A stretch of 64,000 bases of DNA, from positions 8,850 to 72,849 of the forward strand of contig NZ_BDHH01000011.1 of assembly GCF_001748365.1 (NCBI RefSeq), read 5' to 3'. Of this stretch, positions 45,094-52,631 are shown piece by piece. Numbering within the stretch: the stretch's first letter is position 1; every line of letters begins with the position of its first letter. The position numbers and the translations under genes were made by a program. Below the pieces are notes generated by a model. It did not search any database. It had not been told where the DNA came from and was given only the letters and a program-made list of their open reading frames with translations. The stretch is from Fusibacter sp. 3D3 (GTDB lineage: Bacteria > Bacillota > Clostridia > Peptostreptococcales > Acidaminobacteraceae).

Positions 45094-45689
45094 CATTAAA
45101 GATTATTGGCGTTGTTATCTTAGGGGTGGTCATAGGGTTGTTCATTCCCGAATCTTATTACGGTTGGACAGACTATATGTTAAATATAGGCCTATGTCTT
45201 TTGCTCTTTTTCGTGGGGATAGATATTGGTAAAAACAAAGCGCTTTTTCAGGATATTAAAAAGTCAGGACCACTTTTTATATTAGTGCCAATGGGTGTAG
45301 CTGCTGGCAGTATATTGGGGTCGATTTTACTCGGATTTATTTTAGGGTATCCAGCCAATGAAGCGGGTGCAATTGGTGCCGGATTTGGTTGGTATTCTTT
45401 GTCGGCCATCATTATTGCACCCTACAGCTCTGAACTTTCAGTTCTGTCGTTCTTAACCAATGTGATCAGGGAGATACTGGCGATTATGTGCATTCCCTTT
45501 ATTGCGAAACACATCGGGTTTATAGAAGCGATTGCCCCTTCTGGTGCAACTGCAATGGATACAACATTACCCATTGTCTCTAAAAACACAAATGCTGAAA
45601 CCGCTATTTTATCTTTCACAACAGGTTTGATTTTGTCCATGTTGGTGCCGGTACTGGTTCCTTTTATATTGAATTTAGGTGCTGTTTAG
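45090..45689 (+). CDS. lysO: LysO-family exporter, C-terminal half as separate subunit
   Basis: A 199-residue protein with about six helices, corresponding to the rest of LysO: LLFFVGIDIGKNKALFQDIK near 48, GAGFGWYSLSAIIIAPYSS near 115 and the SGATAMDTTLPIVSK segment near 165, all conserved in the family. It starts at the ATG of the ATGA overlap with the upstream half. Combined length of both chains equals full-length LysO. The split is not a sequencing frameshift in appearance, because both halves have plausible starts and stops in an ATGA arrangement. Confidence 0.88.
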   Translation: MTLKIIGVVILGVVIGLFIPESYYGWTDYMLNIGLCLLLFFVGIDIGKNKALFQDIKKSGPLFILVPMGVAAGSILGSILLGFILGYPANEAGAIGAGFGWYSLSAIIIAPYSSELSVLSFLTNVIREILAIMCIPFIAKHIGFIEAIAPSGATAMDTTLPIVSKNTNAETAILSFTTGLILSMLVPVLVPFILNLGAV

Positions 45690-45703
45690 ATGTAACTTAA
45701 AAT

Positions 45704-45745
45704 AAGGGTAATCTCAACGAATCGTCGTTAAATGAGATTACCCTT
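45704..45745. terminator. Bidirectional intrinsic terminator
   Basis: AAGGGTAATCTCA (45704-45716) and its complement (45733-45745) form a perfect 13-bp stem between the convergent lysO and tpx genes. Confidence 0.8.
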
Positions 45746-45776
45746 CATTTAATATATTAATGAGGTTACAGATGCA

Positions 45777-46280
45777 TTAAACTAATGTTTTTACGAATTC
45801 AAGGGCTTTGTCATAATCAGGATGCGTGCCCACTTCTTTAACGTACTCCACATATCTGACTGTCTCGTTTTGATCGACGATCACGATGCCCCTTGCGAGC
45901 AAGCGAATTTCATCTATTGCAAAACCGTATTTCATACCGAAATCAAGCGCTCTATGATCCGAGACAACGATTGAATTCTCAATAGCGTTAGCCACGCAGA
46001 ATCTTTGTTGTGCAAAGGGCAAATCCACACTGATGGTGAGGACTACAACCTCTGGATGCTTAGTGGCTTCTTCGTTAAAAGAGATGGTTTGAAATTCACA
46101 AATTTTTGTATCCACGGAAGGAACAACACTAATGATCTTCAGTTTGCCTTTTAGATCTGAAAAATTGAAAGGTGTCATATCCTTGTTAACAGCTGAAAAT
46201 TCAGGTGCTTTATCATTGACTTTAATCTCGTTTCCCAACAATTTGATTGGGTTTCCACCCATTGTTATATTTTCTCTCAT
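45777..46280 (-). CDS. tpx: Thiol peroxidase (atypical 2-Cys peroxiredoxin)
   Basis: A 167-residue peroxiredoxin of the Tpx group that reduces hydrogen peroxide and alkyl hydroperoxides with electrons from thioredoxin. The peroxidatic Cys61 is in VVPSVDTKICEFQT, and the resolving Cys95 is in LPFAQQRFCVANAIEN; this spacing is diagnostic for Tpx. GNEIKVNDKAPEF near 16 is the usual N-terminal segment. The ribosome site is GGAGGCAAAAC. It is monocistronic. Electrons could come from the reductase/PDO system at 10.4-12.0 kb. Confidence 0.95.
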   Translation of the reverse strand: MRENITMGGNPIKLLGNEIKVNDKAPEFSAVNKDMTPFNFSDLKGKLKIISVVPSVDTKICEFQTISFNEEATKHPEVVVLTISVDLPFAQQRFCVANAIENSIVVSDHRALDFGMKYGFAIDEIRLLARGIVIVDQNETVRYVEYVKEVGTHPDYDKALEFVKTLV

Positions 46281-46432
46281 GTTTTGCCTCCAAGTAAGTT
46301 TTTTATTATACGACGTGTGTTATATTAATGCCATTTTATATTTGTTTTAAACACATATAGAAGATAATTTACAATTTATTAAAATGTTGAAATGTCAGAA
46401 ATTTGAGTGTATCATTAATACAGGTTCTCTGC

Positions 46433-46536
46433 TGTGGATTAAAATGTGAGCAGAAGTGGATAATTGTGGACTAAAAGTGTAAAATCATAAAGTTATCCAC
46501 AAAAAATGTGTGTAAACGGGTTAAAAGTGTGGATAA
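46433..46536. promoter_or_regulatory. Cluster of five DnaA-box-like sites
   Basis: Within 104 bp there are two perfect DnaA boxes, TTATCCACA at 46493-46501 and TGTGGATAA at 46528-46536 (opposite orientations), plus TGTGGATTA at 46433-46441 and AGTGGATAA at 46455-46463 (one mismatch each) and TGTGGACTA at 46465-46473 (two mismatches). The cluster is A+T rich. No dnaA, dnaN, parAB, rpmH or rep gene is near, so this is not an obvious oriC. It may be a DnaA-titrating or reactivating locus, or bring the downstream flavoprotein operon under DnaA control. Confidence 0.6.
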
Positions 46537-46559
46537 GAATGCATATAAAGGAGGATAAC

Positions 46560-47039
46560 ATGTTTAAAGAAATGAGAAGAAAAGAAAAACAAATGTCTGA
46601 GGAACGCATTATAGAAATCCTTAAAACCGGTGAATATGGTGTTCTCAGTGTACTTGATATATCTGGATATCCTTATGGTGTCCCTATGAACTATGTTTAT
46701 GAAAATGAAAAAATATACATTCATTGTGCAAAAGCAGGTGCAAAACTTGAAGCGATATTAAAACAGCCTAAAGTGAGCTTTAATATCGTCAAAACACACG
46801 GTGTCATCGCAGAGCGCTTCACAAGTTTTTATGAAAGTGTAACGGTGTTTGGAAACGCTTTTCTTGTAACAGGTGAAGGGACAATTTCGCCCCTTAAAAT
46901 GTTTATCGATAAGTATGCTTTGGATTTTACTGAAAGTGGTTATAAATATGCAGAAGGCAGTTTTGAAAAAACGATGATTATAGAAATTAAACCAGAAAAT
47001 ATTACTGGGAAAGCAAGTAATATGCCCAAAGAGGATTAA
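46560..47039 (+). CDS. Pyridoxamine 5'-phosphate oxidase-family flavoprotein (NimA-like)
   Basis: A 159-residue split-barrel protein. MRRKEKQMSEERIIEIL at the start and GEYGVLSVLDISGYPYGVPMN near 30, IYIHCAKAGAKLEAILKQPKV near 60 (given in part as IYIHCAKAGAKLEAIL) and the AFLVTGEG turn near 102 match small FMN- or heme-binding proteins annotated as PPOX or 5-nitroimidazole-resistance-type. Whether it reduces nitro compounds or has another redox role cannot be told. AAAGGAGGATAAC precedes ATG 46560; the upstream in-frame codons run through the DnaA-box cluster and are not used. It is the first gene of a probable four-gene operon ending in dapF. Confidence 0.85.
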   Translation: MFKEMRRKEKQMSEERIIEILKTGEYGVLSVLDISGYPYGVPMNYVYENEKIYIHCAKAGAKLEAILKQPKVSFNIVKTHGVIAERFTSFYESVTVFGNAFLVTGEGTISPLKMFIDKYALDFTESGYKYAEGSFEKTMIIEIKPENITGKASNMPKED

Positions 47040-47050
47040 GAGGAGTTTAT

Positions 47051-47863
47051 ATGTCTGATTTAAATCAAATTTTAGATAATGCAATAAGCCCAGAATATAT
47101 TGAAGTGATTCAAATTTCAAAAGTTGTAGGAGAGCTTCAAAGGGAAAGTTTTCGGACGGCTTCTTTCAAAATTGAGACGAAAAGCAGTGCAGTGGATCTC
47201 GTTACAGAAGTAGATCTGATGTGTGATCGATTTATAGTGGATCAGCTTCAACGTCTATTTCCATTGGATCAGATTCTTTCTGAGGAACAAGGACTCTATA
47301 TTCCAGAAGGCGAAAAAAGTGGTTATCAGTGGATTATTGATCCTCTAGATGGGACGACAAATTACAGTATTGGACACCCTATATTTGCAGTTTCAATTGC
47401 ACGATGGCATGAAACGGAAGCTGTTTTTGGTGTAGTTTATGTACCGATGTTAGATGAACTTTTCTATGCAGAAAAAGGGTGCGGTGCTTATCTTAATGGT
47501 GAAAGAATTCATGGCTCTGCTTGTAATCAATTAGACAGAGCTGTTATTGGAACTGGATTTCCATATAATCGTGCTACAGCCCGTAATAATAATGGTGAAA
47601 ATGTTCAAAAGATGATTCCTTTAACCAAGGGGGTTAGAAGATTGGGAGCCGCGGCATATGATCTTTGCTTGGTTGCCATGGGAGTCTTAGATGCTTTTTG
47701 GGAATTGCGTCTTGCAAAGTGGGATTTGGCAGCAGGTATGCTCATCATTAAAGAAGCTGGGGGCACATTTTACTTTAAAGAAGAAGAACAGAAGTATAAT
47801 GTTATTGCAGGTAATGACAGATTGGTATCTGCGATTAAAGAGATTGTAGACTTGGAGAATTGA
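47051..47863 (+). CDS. Inositol monophosphatase family phosphatase
   Basis: A 270-residue enzyme with the metal-binding motifs of the family: VDLVTEVDLMCDRFI near 50, LSEEQG near 80, the signature WIIDPLDGTTNYSIGHP near 97 and the second signature KWDLAAGMLIIKEAGG near 224. It dephosphorylates inositol phosphates or related sugar phosphates (some members act on PAP or fructose bisphosphate). The N-terminus is about 15 residues longer than in SuhB. The ribosome site is AAGAGGAG. It follows the NimA-like gene by 11 bp. Confidence 0.92.
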   Translation: MSDLNQILDNAISPEYIEVIQISKVVGELQRESFRTASFKIETKSSAVDLVTEVDLMCDRFIVDQLQRLFPLDQILSEEQGLYIPEGEKSGYQWIIDPLDGTTNYSIGHPIFAVSIARWHETEAVFGVVYVPMLDELFYAEKGCGAYLNGERIHGSACNQLDRAVIGTGFPYNRATARNNNGENVQKMIPLTKGVRRLGAAAYDLCLVAMGVLDAFWELRLAKWDLAAGMLIIKEAGGTFYFKEEEQKYNVIAGNDRLVSAIKEIVDLEN

Positions 47864-47886
47864 TATCATAAATGAGGTGATCACAA

Positions 47887-48744
47887 GTGAATCAAAAATT
47901 TAATTTAGGTGTCATCCAAATGAAGGTCAGTGAGTCTAAAGCGGATTCTGTTCATAAAGCGATTGAGAATATTGCCTATATGGCAGATAAAGGTGCACAT
48001 ATTGTTGTTTTGCCCGAGATGTTTAACTGTCCATATGAAACACACCGTTTTCCAGCATATGCAGAAGTAGAGGGTGGGGACACTTATCAAAAAATGTCTG
48101 AAATTGCTAAAAAGAAAAAAATCTATCTTATTGCGGGATCGATCCCAGAATTAGAGGTGGCATCCGAAGGCGATAGAATTTATAACACGACTTACATTTT
48201 TGGACCAAATGGCAATCCAATTGGCAAGCATAGAAAAATGCATCTTTTTGAAATTGATATTATTAATGGGCAGTACTTTAGTGAGGCAGAAACTCTAACC
48301 GCCGGAAAATCTGTAACTGTTGTGGAAACTGAATTTGGCAAGATCGGTGTGGCTATATGTTTCGATATTAGGTTTCCAGAACTTGCAAGACTTATGGCGG
48401 AGCAAGGTGCTGAGATGCTTATTTATCCAGCAGCTTTTAATATGACCACTGGGCCAGCGCATTGGGAACTTTTATTCAGATCAAGAGCCATTGACCAACA
48501 AGTGTTTACTGTGGGATGTGCACCAGCACGGGATTATGAGTCAAACTATATCTCATATGGCAATTCTATCGTCGTCAATCCCTGGGGGGAAGTCATCGGC
48601 CGCTTAAGCGATGAAGAGGGCTATCTCTTTGGCGAAATTGACTTAGATGAAGTGAGCCACATTAGAACTCAACTACCTCTGACTCAATCTATCCGAAGAG
48701 ATACTTATGAGCTCAAAATGATTTTAAAGGAGGACTACGCGTGA
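47887..48744 (+). CDS. Carbon-nitrogen hydrolase (nitrilase superfamily, omega-amidase-like)
   Basis: A 285-residue amidase with the Glu-Lys-Cys triad: Glu in VVLPEMFNCPYE near 44, Lys in GKHRKMHLFEIDI near 118 and Cys in GVAICFDIRFPELAR near 160. The fit to omega-amidase (Nit2/YafV) is good through FNCPYETHRFPAYAE. Omega-amidases hydrolyse alpha-ketoglutaramate and alpha-ketosuccinamate left by transamination. Translation begins at a GTG with an AATGAGGTG ribosome site. The stop overlaps the dapF start (GTGA), so the two are coupled. Confidence 0.92.
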   Translation: MNQKFNLGVIQMKVSESKADSVHKAIENIAYMADKGAHIVVLPEMFNCPYETHRFPAYAEVEGGDTYQKMSEIAKKKKIYLIAGSIPELEVASEGDRIYNTTYIFGPNGNPIGKHRKMHLFEIDIINGQYFSEAETLTAGKSVTVVETEFGKIGVAICFDIRFPELARLMAEQGAEMLIYPAAFNMTTGPAHWELLFRSRAIDQQVFTVGCAPARDYESNYISYGNSIVVNPWGEVIGRLSDEEGYLFGEIDLDEVSHIRTQLPLTQSIRRDTYELKMILKEDYA

Positions 48745-49706
48745 AGTTTTTTAAGATGCAAGGCACTGGAAATGATTTTATCATTATTGATGAACGCAAA
48801 GAGCCTAAAAAATTTGAAGGCCTTTACGAAGGGGAACAAGTAACGCGTCATCAAATCACCGAAAAACTCTGTGCCCTTTTTGGAACGGATGGCGTGATGT
48901 TTGTACTAGAGAGTGAATCTTCAGATGTGAAAATGCGTATTTTCAATGCGGATGGTACAGAGGCCATGATGTGCGGCAATGGCTTAAGATGCTTTGGCAG
49001 ATATGTTTTAGACGACATGGGCATAGATGCAATAAAGGTCGAAACCGCTCAGGCAGAGTACTCGGTTAAGCGTGTCTCAGATTTCAATCCGCATTTAGAG
49101 GGCTATGAAATCTTATTAAACAACGTTATAGCCTTTGGGAAGACTGAGCAATCCAAAGCTCTTGAAACTCAGTTTAGCTCAAAGTATTCATATGATTTCG
49201 AATTTTTTACGATTTCTAACTTGCATGTGGTGAGTATACAAGAAAAAGCAATTCCAAATGACACTGTGCTTCTCGAAATCGGGGGCTATGCAAACAGTTC
49301 GGATTCTCCATTTGAGCTGGGTGTCAATGTAAACTTTTGCACGGTTCTCGATGAAGATAAACTTTATGTGAGGACTTTTGAAAGAGGCGTTGGTATTACG
49401 AAATCTTGTGGTACGGGTATGACTTCAAGTGTAACGCGATATGCAAGAGATCAAAACAGGTTTCAGAGATGGATAGAAGTTTTTAACGATGGCGGTATGA
49501 TTCTGTGTCAGGTTGAAGCCGTGAGTAAAAATGCTTATCATGCGAGATTTGTAGGGAATGCATCACATGAATTTTCATTTGAAGCAGAGCCTGAAGAGTT
49601 AAGTACACTTACAATGTCGTCTGTTAAGATTGTAGATGCAACTCATGAAGTTAATCAGTATCAATTGTTTCTAGAATGGGCTAAAAATCAAATAGCGGGT
49701 TTGTAA
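48741..49706 (+). CDS. dapF: Diaminopimelate epimerase
   Basis: The enzyme interconverts LL- and meso-diaminopimelate for lysine and peptidoglycan synthesis. It has both active-site cysteines, in MMCGNGLRCFGRYV near 75-81 and in ITKSCGTGMTSSV near 227, with FKMQGTGNDFIIID at the N-terminus. At 321 residues it is some 40 longer than the usual 275-280, with a C-terminal extension after the second half-domain (from about 285, containing VNQYQLFLEWAKNQI). The GTG start overlaps the upstream amidase stop. No other dap gene is near. Confidence 0.94.
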   Translation: MKFFKMQGTGNDFIIIDERKEPKKFEGLYEGEQVTRHQITEKLCALFGTDGVMFVLESESSDVKMRIFNADGTEAMMCGNGLRCFGRYVLDDMGIDAIKVETAQAEYSVKRVSDFNPHLEGYEILLNNVIAFGKTEQSKALETQFSSKYSYDFEFFTISNLHVVSIQEKAIPNDTVLLEIGGYANSSDSPFELGVNVNFCTVLDEDKLYVRTFERGVGITKSCGTGMTSSVTRYARDQNRFQRWIEVFNDGGMILCQVEAVSKNAYHARFVGNASHEFSFEAEPEELSTLTMSSVKIVDATHEVNQYQLFLEWAKNQIAGL

Positions 49707-49829
49707 GCCGTGTATTAAAGGCATTGTCATGCACAATATCCCGAACCTAATGTCAATGGTACTGAGTATAAAAAAAGCGATAATAATAAGCCAAGACCAG
49801 TTCATGTGGTTTTTAATGTTTGTTATCAT
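49671..49829 (-). pseudogene. N-terminal fragment of a NapH-like 4Fe-4S membrane protein
   Basis: A minus-strand frame starting at ATG 49829, behind AGGAGGCACTTTC, encodes a short protein with one strong helix (WSWLIIIAFFILS) and the segment IDIRFGILCMTMPLIHGL. This resembles the N-terminus of clostridial membrane proteins that continue with a CxxYCPRG iron-sulfur motif. That motif is absent: the similarity ends at about 49700, exactly where the dapF gene ends on the other strand. It is probably a remnant left when the rest was lost. The identification comes from memory of the family pattern and is tentative. Confidence 0.4.
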
Positions 49830-49931
49830 AATAATGAAAGTGCCTCCTAAAAAAATAGCCCCTACCAAAAGGGGAATAAAATGTATTTTAGCGCATGCAA
49901 TTGTAATCTGTCAATGGATATCAAAAAATTA

Positions 49932-50064
49932 TCAAAGCGTATACTCAGTCCGCTTCGCTACCTTCGTAACACTTGCACAATCCTATCGGATTGCATTCAG
50001 CGGGCGTTTCTGAATTAGGCATATGAACCCCCACTTTGAGAAGTGGGGGACATCTCCTCAAGGG
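49932..50064. repeat. Dispersed palindromic repeat, copy A (shortened)
   Basis: About 133 bp nearly identical to 60377-60520. It contains an AATCC/GGATT hairpin near 49979-49993, a shortened version of the GTGGGCG palindrome, and a strong CCCCCACTT/AAGTGGGGG hairpin at 50028-50049. It ends at the stop codon of the HAD phosphatase gene and could serve as its terminator. The CCCCC/GGGGG hairpin resembles terminal hairpins of IS200/IS605-type elements. The rest of the 49707-50064 spacer holds the NapH-like fragment. Confidence 0.8.
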
Positions 50065-50808
50065 TTATAAAAATAAATCACTTTCTGATATGATTTCAAC
50101 ATCTGCATCTAATTTATAGATCACATCTTTACGCTCAATAATGATGGTTGCTGTTTCTTTGAGTTTAGGGGAATGTTTGATATTGAGCAGAAGCTCCTTT
50201 GCAGGATTGATGGCAATAGGATGTCCGACGAGTGTTAACATAGATAAGTCACCGTTGGTATCACCGTAAGCGTAACTTTGGGTGAGGTCAATATCATATT
50301 CTTTAACAAAGGCATCAATGGCTTTATTTTTGCTTACAGAATCCCACATAGGAACCACTTCACCTGTAAATCTCCCTTCTTCATCCACGAGATAATCCGT
50401 GCCTCTAAAACCATCAATTTGATATTTTTGAGCCATTTTCCCCACAAGAAAAGAAGGACTACCCGAGATGAAAAAGACTTTGTGGCCTTGTTGTTGATGC
50501 CATAAGATGCGATTGCGTGTATACTTATAAACAATATCGCCGTTTAAGGTGATGACTTGGTTAGAAATAAATTCGAGGTCAGCGGCACGTCTTCCTTTAA
50601 GGGCTTCATAGTAGATGTCCACAAGTTCTAACATATAATCCTCGTATTCGCCGACGCGTTTGCGCCATTCCACAAAGGCATCTTTGACACTTGTATGCCA
50701 TAAACCAGGATCTACGACTTCGTATTTCACAAGTTTTTTAAAGTGCTCTATCATCAACGAGTTGCGATAGAGCGTACCATCTATGTCTAAAAATGCTGCA
50801 ATATTCAT
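50065..50808 (-). CDS. HAD-superfamily phosphatase, subfamily IB (SerB-like)
   Basis: A 247-residue hydrolase with HAD motif I FLDIDGTLYRNSL near 7 (nucleophile DxD), motif II FFISGSPSFLVGKMA near 114, and motif III/IV with the conserved Lys (SKNKAIDAFVKEY) and YGDTNGDLSMLTLVG near 190. This is the HAD-IB group that includes phosphoserine phosphatase and CicA-like proteins. As serA is in the window without serB, a phosphoserine phosphatase role is possible but not shown. The ribosome site is AAAGGACG. It is monocistronic on the minus strand. Confidence 0.87.
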   Translation of the reverse strand: MNIAAFLDIDGTLYRNSLMIEHFKKLVKYEVVDPGLWHTSVKDAFVEWRKRVGEYEDYMLELVDIYYEALKGRRAADLEFISNQVITLNGDIVYKYTRNRILWHQQQGHKVFFISGSPSFLVGKMAQKYQIDGFRGTDYLVDEEGRFTGEVVPMWDSVSKNKAIDAFVKEYDIDLTQSYAYGDTNGDLSMLTLVGHPIAINPAKELLLNIKHSPKLKETATIIIERKDVIYKLDADVEIISESDLFL

Positions 50809-50987
50809 AATTTACGTCCTTTCAATAACGGTTCATTAATTTATATTCCAATATACGCTTTTTTATTCAAAAAGTCCACCCTAATTGTTGAAAATATCTG
50901 GTGTAAGCATTGATTTTTAAACCTGTATGTGATAATCTATGACGGGCAGTATTGTTAATGGAAACTAAAATTAGGGAGGAAACATTC

Positions 50988-51593
50988 GTGAATCAAAACG
51001 AAAGAAAAATCTTTACAGCAGACCCGTCAGCTTTGGGGTTGTTTGGACTTGCAATGATCACATTTGTTGCATCGACACAGAAATTGGGCTGGACTACGGG
51101 CACTTCATTTATCATTCCTTGGGCTATATTTTTAGGTGCTTGTGCACAAATATATGCTTGTGTAAACGATGCAAAAAAAGGAAATGTATTCGGAGCAACT
51201 GCATTTGGAGCTTACAGCTTCTTTTGGCTTGCAGTGGCAATGTCTTGGATGATAACAAATGGTGTTTTTGGTGAAGCAATGGCTAAAAGTGCTGATCCGA
51301 AACAATTGGGTTTTGCGTTTTTAGGATATTTGATTTTCTCGGTTTTCATGACGATAGGCTCTTTAGAAACAAATAAAGTCTTGATGATTATTTTTATTCT
51401 CATTGATTTCTTATTTTTAGGATTAAGTATGAGTATCATTTGGGGGATTGAAATAGGTCATGAAATCGCTGCTTGGAGTGAGTTTTTTATTGCTTTAGTT
51501 GGTTTTTATGGGTCAGGTGCAAATGTATTAAACCATACATTTGGAAGAGAATTCTTACCAGTGGGCAAACCACTTGGAATTTTTAAGAAATAA
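50988..51593 (+). CDS. Acetate uptake transporter family protein (SatP/GPR1/FUN34)
   Basis: The 201-residue protein has about six membrane helices and the AceTr N-terminal signature region as DPSALGLFGLAMITFVAST (NPAPLGL in canonical members), plus FGATAFGAYSFFWLAVA near 73 and FLGLSMSIIWG in the later helices. Members carry acetate or succinate across the membrane. Translation most likely begins at GTG 50988 after AGGGAGGAAAC; an earlier in-frame TTG lacks a ribosome site. It is transcribed alone and ends at a strong terminator. Confidence 0.85.
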   Translation: MNQNERKIFTADPSALGLFGLAMITFVASTQKLGWTTGTSFIIPWAIFLGACAQIYACVNDAKKGNVFGATAFGAYSFFWLAVAMSWMITNGVFGEAMAKSADPKQLGFAFLGYLIFSVFMTIGSLETNKVLMIIFILIDFLFLGLSMSIIWGIEIGHEIAAWSEFFIALVGFYGSGANVLNHTFGREFLPVGKPLGIFKK

Positions 51594-51637
51594 CCCTTAT
51601 AACTTAAAGCGTTGACAGTTAAGTGAATGACAATAGT

Positions 51638-51667
51638 GGACTCAAGGCGCAGCCTTGGGTCCTTTTT
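51638..51667 (+). terminator. Intrinsic terminator
   Basis: GGACTCAAGGC (51638-51648) pairs with GCCTTGGGTCC (51652-51662) with one G-T pair, followed by T5. Confidence 0.9.
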
Positions 51668-51772
51668 AATATCAGATATATCCCTTTAACCTGAACTTAA
51701 TGGTTTTTTAATCAAAAATGATTAAAAACATAAGCAATAAATGGTAAAATTGATTTAAATAAGTACATAGGA

Positions 51773-51820
51773 GTGATAAAAATGGATGCAGTGATAAAAA
51801 TGGATGCAGTAATAAAAATG
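51773..51820 (+). repeat. 18-bp tandem repeat at a start codon
   Basis: GTGATAAAAATGGATGCA occurs twice (51773-51790, 51791-51808) and a third, partial copy GTAATAAAAATG follows (51809-51820). Each unit brings an in-frame ATG, so the protein can begin at three or more positions. Confidence 0.92.
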
Positions 51821-52630
51821 ACCAATTTAAAAATGCGATATAGCGAAAAAGCCGATTATGTTTTAAAAGGCATTGATCTTGAAATAATGCCTGGGCAGAT
51901 TATTGGCTATATTGGACCAAACGGCGCGGGAAAAAGTACGACTGTAAAAATTATGCTCGGCATGATTCAAAGTTATGAAGGTGATGTGGAAATCTTTGGT
52001 GAAAACATTAAACAAAATGCAGTATTGTACAAGCAACGCATTGGCTATGTGCCAGAGGTTGCAGTTATTTATGACAGCTTATCAGGTTATGAATATCTCA
52101 TCTTTATTGGTGAACTCTACAAATTGGATCTTGATCTCGTGGTGTATAAAGCAAAAAAAATGTTCGAATTGTTTGGAATTAAGGAAGCGCTTTACAATCG
52201 TATTTCGTCTTACTCAAAAGGCATGAAACAAAAGTTACTGATTATTTCGAGTCTAATTCATGATCCCGATATTCTCTTTTTTGATGAACCGATTAGTGGG
52301 CTTGATGCGAACAGTGTTATGGTTTTTAAGGAGATGATCAAGTTGCTTTCGGAGCAAGGCAAAACCATCTTTTATTCATCGCACATCATGGAAGTGGTTG
52401 AAAAAATCAGTGATCGGATTATTGTGCTCAATGGTGGCGTTATAGTGGCAGACGGCAACTTTGAGATGCTTAAGGAAAAGAGCAAAGAAGGTTCTCTGCA
52501 AGATATTTTTAACCAACTGACGGGTTTCAATGAACATGAAGTCATTGCGAAGTCTTTAGTGGATACGATTAATCTGGATGCTGTCCATGAACGTGATGCG
52601 TTAGAGCCGATGACACAACAAGAGGTGTGA
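51782..52630 (+). CDS. ABC transporter ATP-binding protein (ABC-2 exporter type)
   Basis: A protein of about 282 residues with Walker A YIGPNGAGKSTTVKIML near 43, the signature SSYSKGMKQKLLI near 140 and Walker B DILFFDEPISGLDA. Residues after about 220 form a C-terminal tail seen in DrrA/EcsA-like ATPases. The N-terminus consists of MDAVIK repeats caused by the 18-bp tandem duplication; the conserved domain begins only after the third Met. AGGAG at 51769-51773 favours ATG 51782. It is directly followed (1 bp) by a large membrane protein, with which it forms an exporter. Confidence 0.92.
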   Translation: MDAVIKMDAVIKMTNLKMRYSEKADYVLKGIDLEIMPGQIIGYIGPNGAGKSTTVKIMLGMIQSYEGDVEIFGENIKQNAVLYKQRIGYVPEVAVIYDSLSGYEYLIFIGELYKLDLDLVVYKAKKMFELFGIKEALYNRISSYSKGMKQKLLIISSLIHDPDILFFDEPISGLDANSVMVFKEMIKLLSEQGKTIFYSSHIMEVVEKISDRIIVLNGGVIVADGNFEMLKEKSKEGSLQDIFNQLTGFNEHEVIAKSLVDTINLDAVHERDALEPMTQQEV

Positions 52631-52631
52631 G

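Noticed and set aside
46281-46559. Chromosomal replication origin
   Set aside because: Despite DnaA boxes there is no dnaA, dnaN, rpmH, gidA or par gene nearby, so the site is reported only as a DnaA-box cluster.
49729-50013. Plus-strand 94-codon frame after dapF
   Set aside because: It runs through the NapH-like fragment and the palindromic repeat and has no ribosome site or family similarity.
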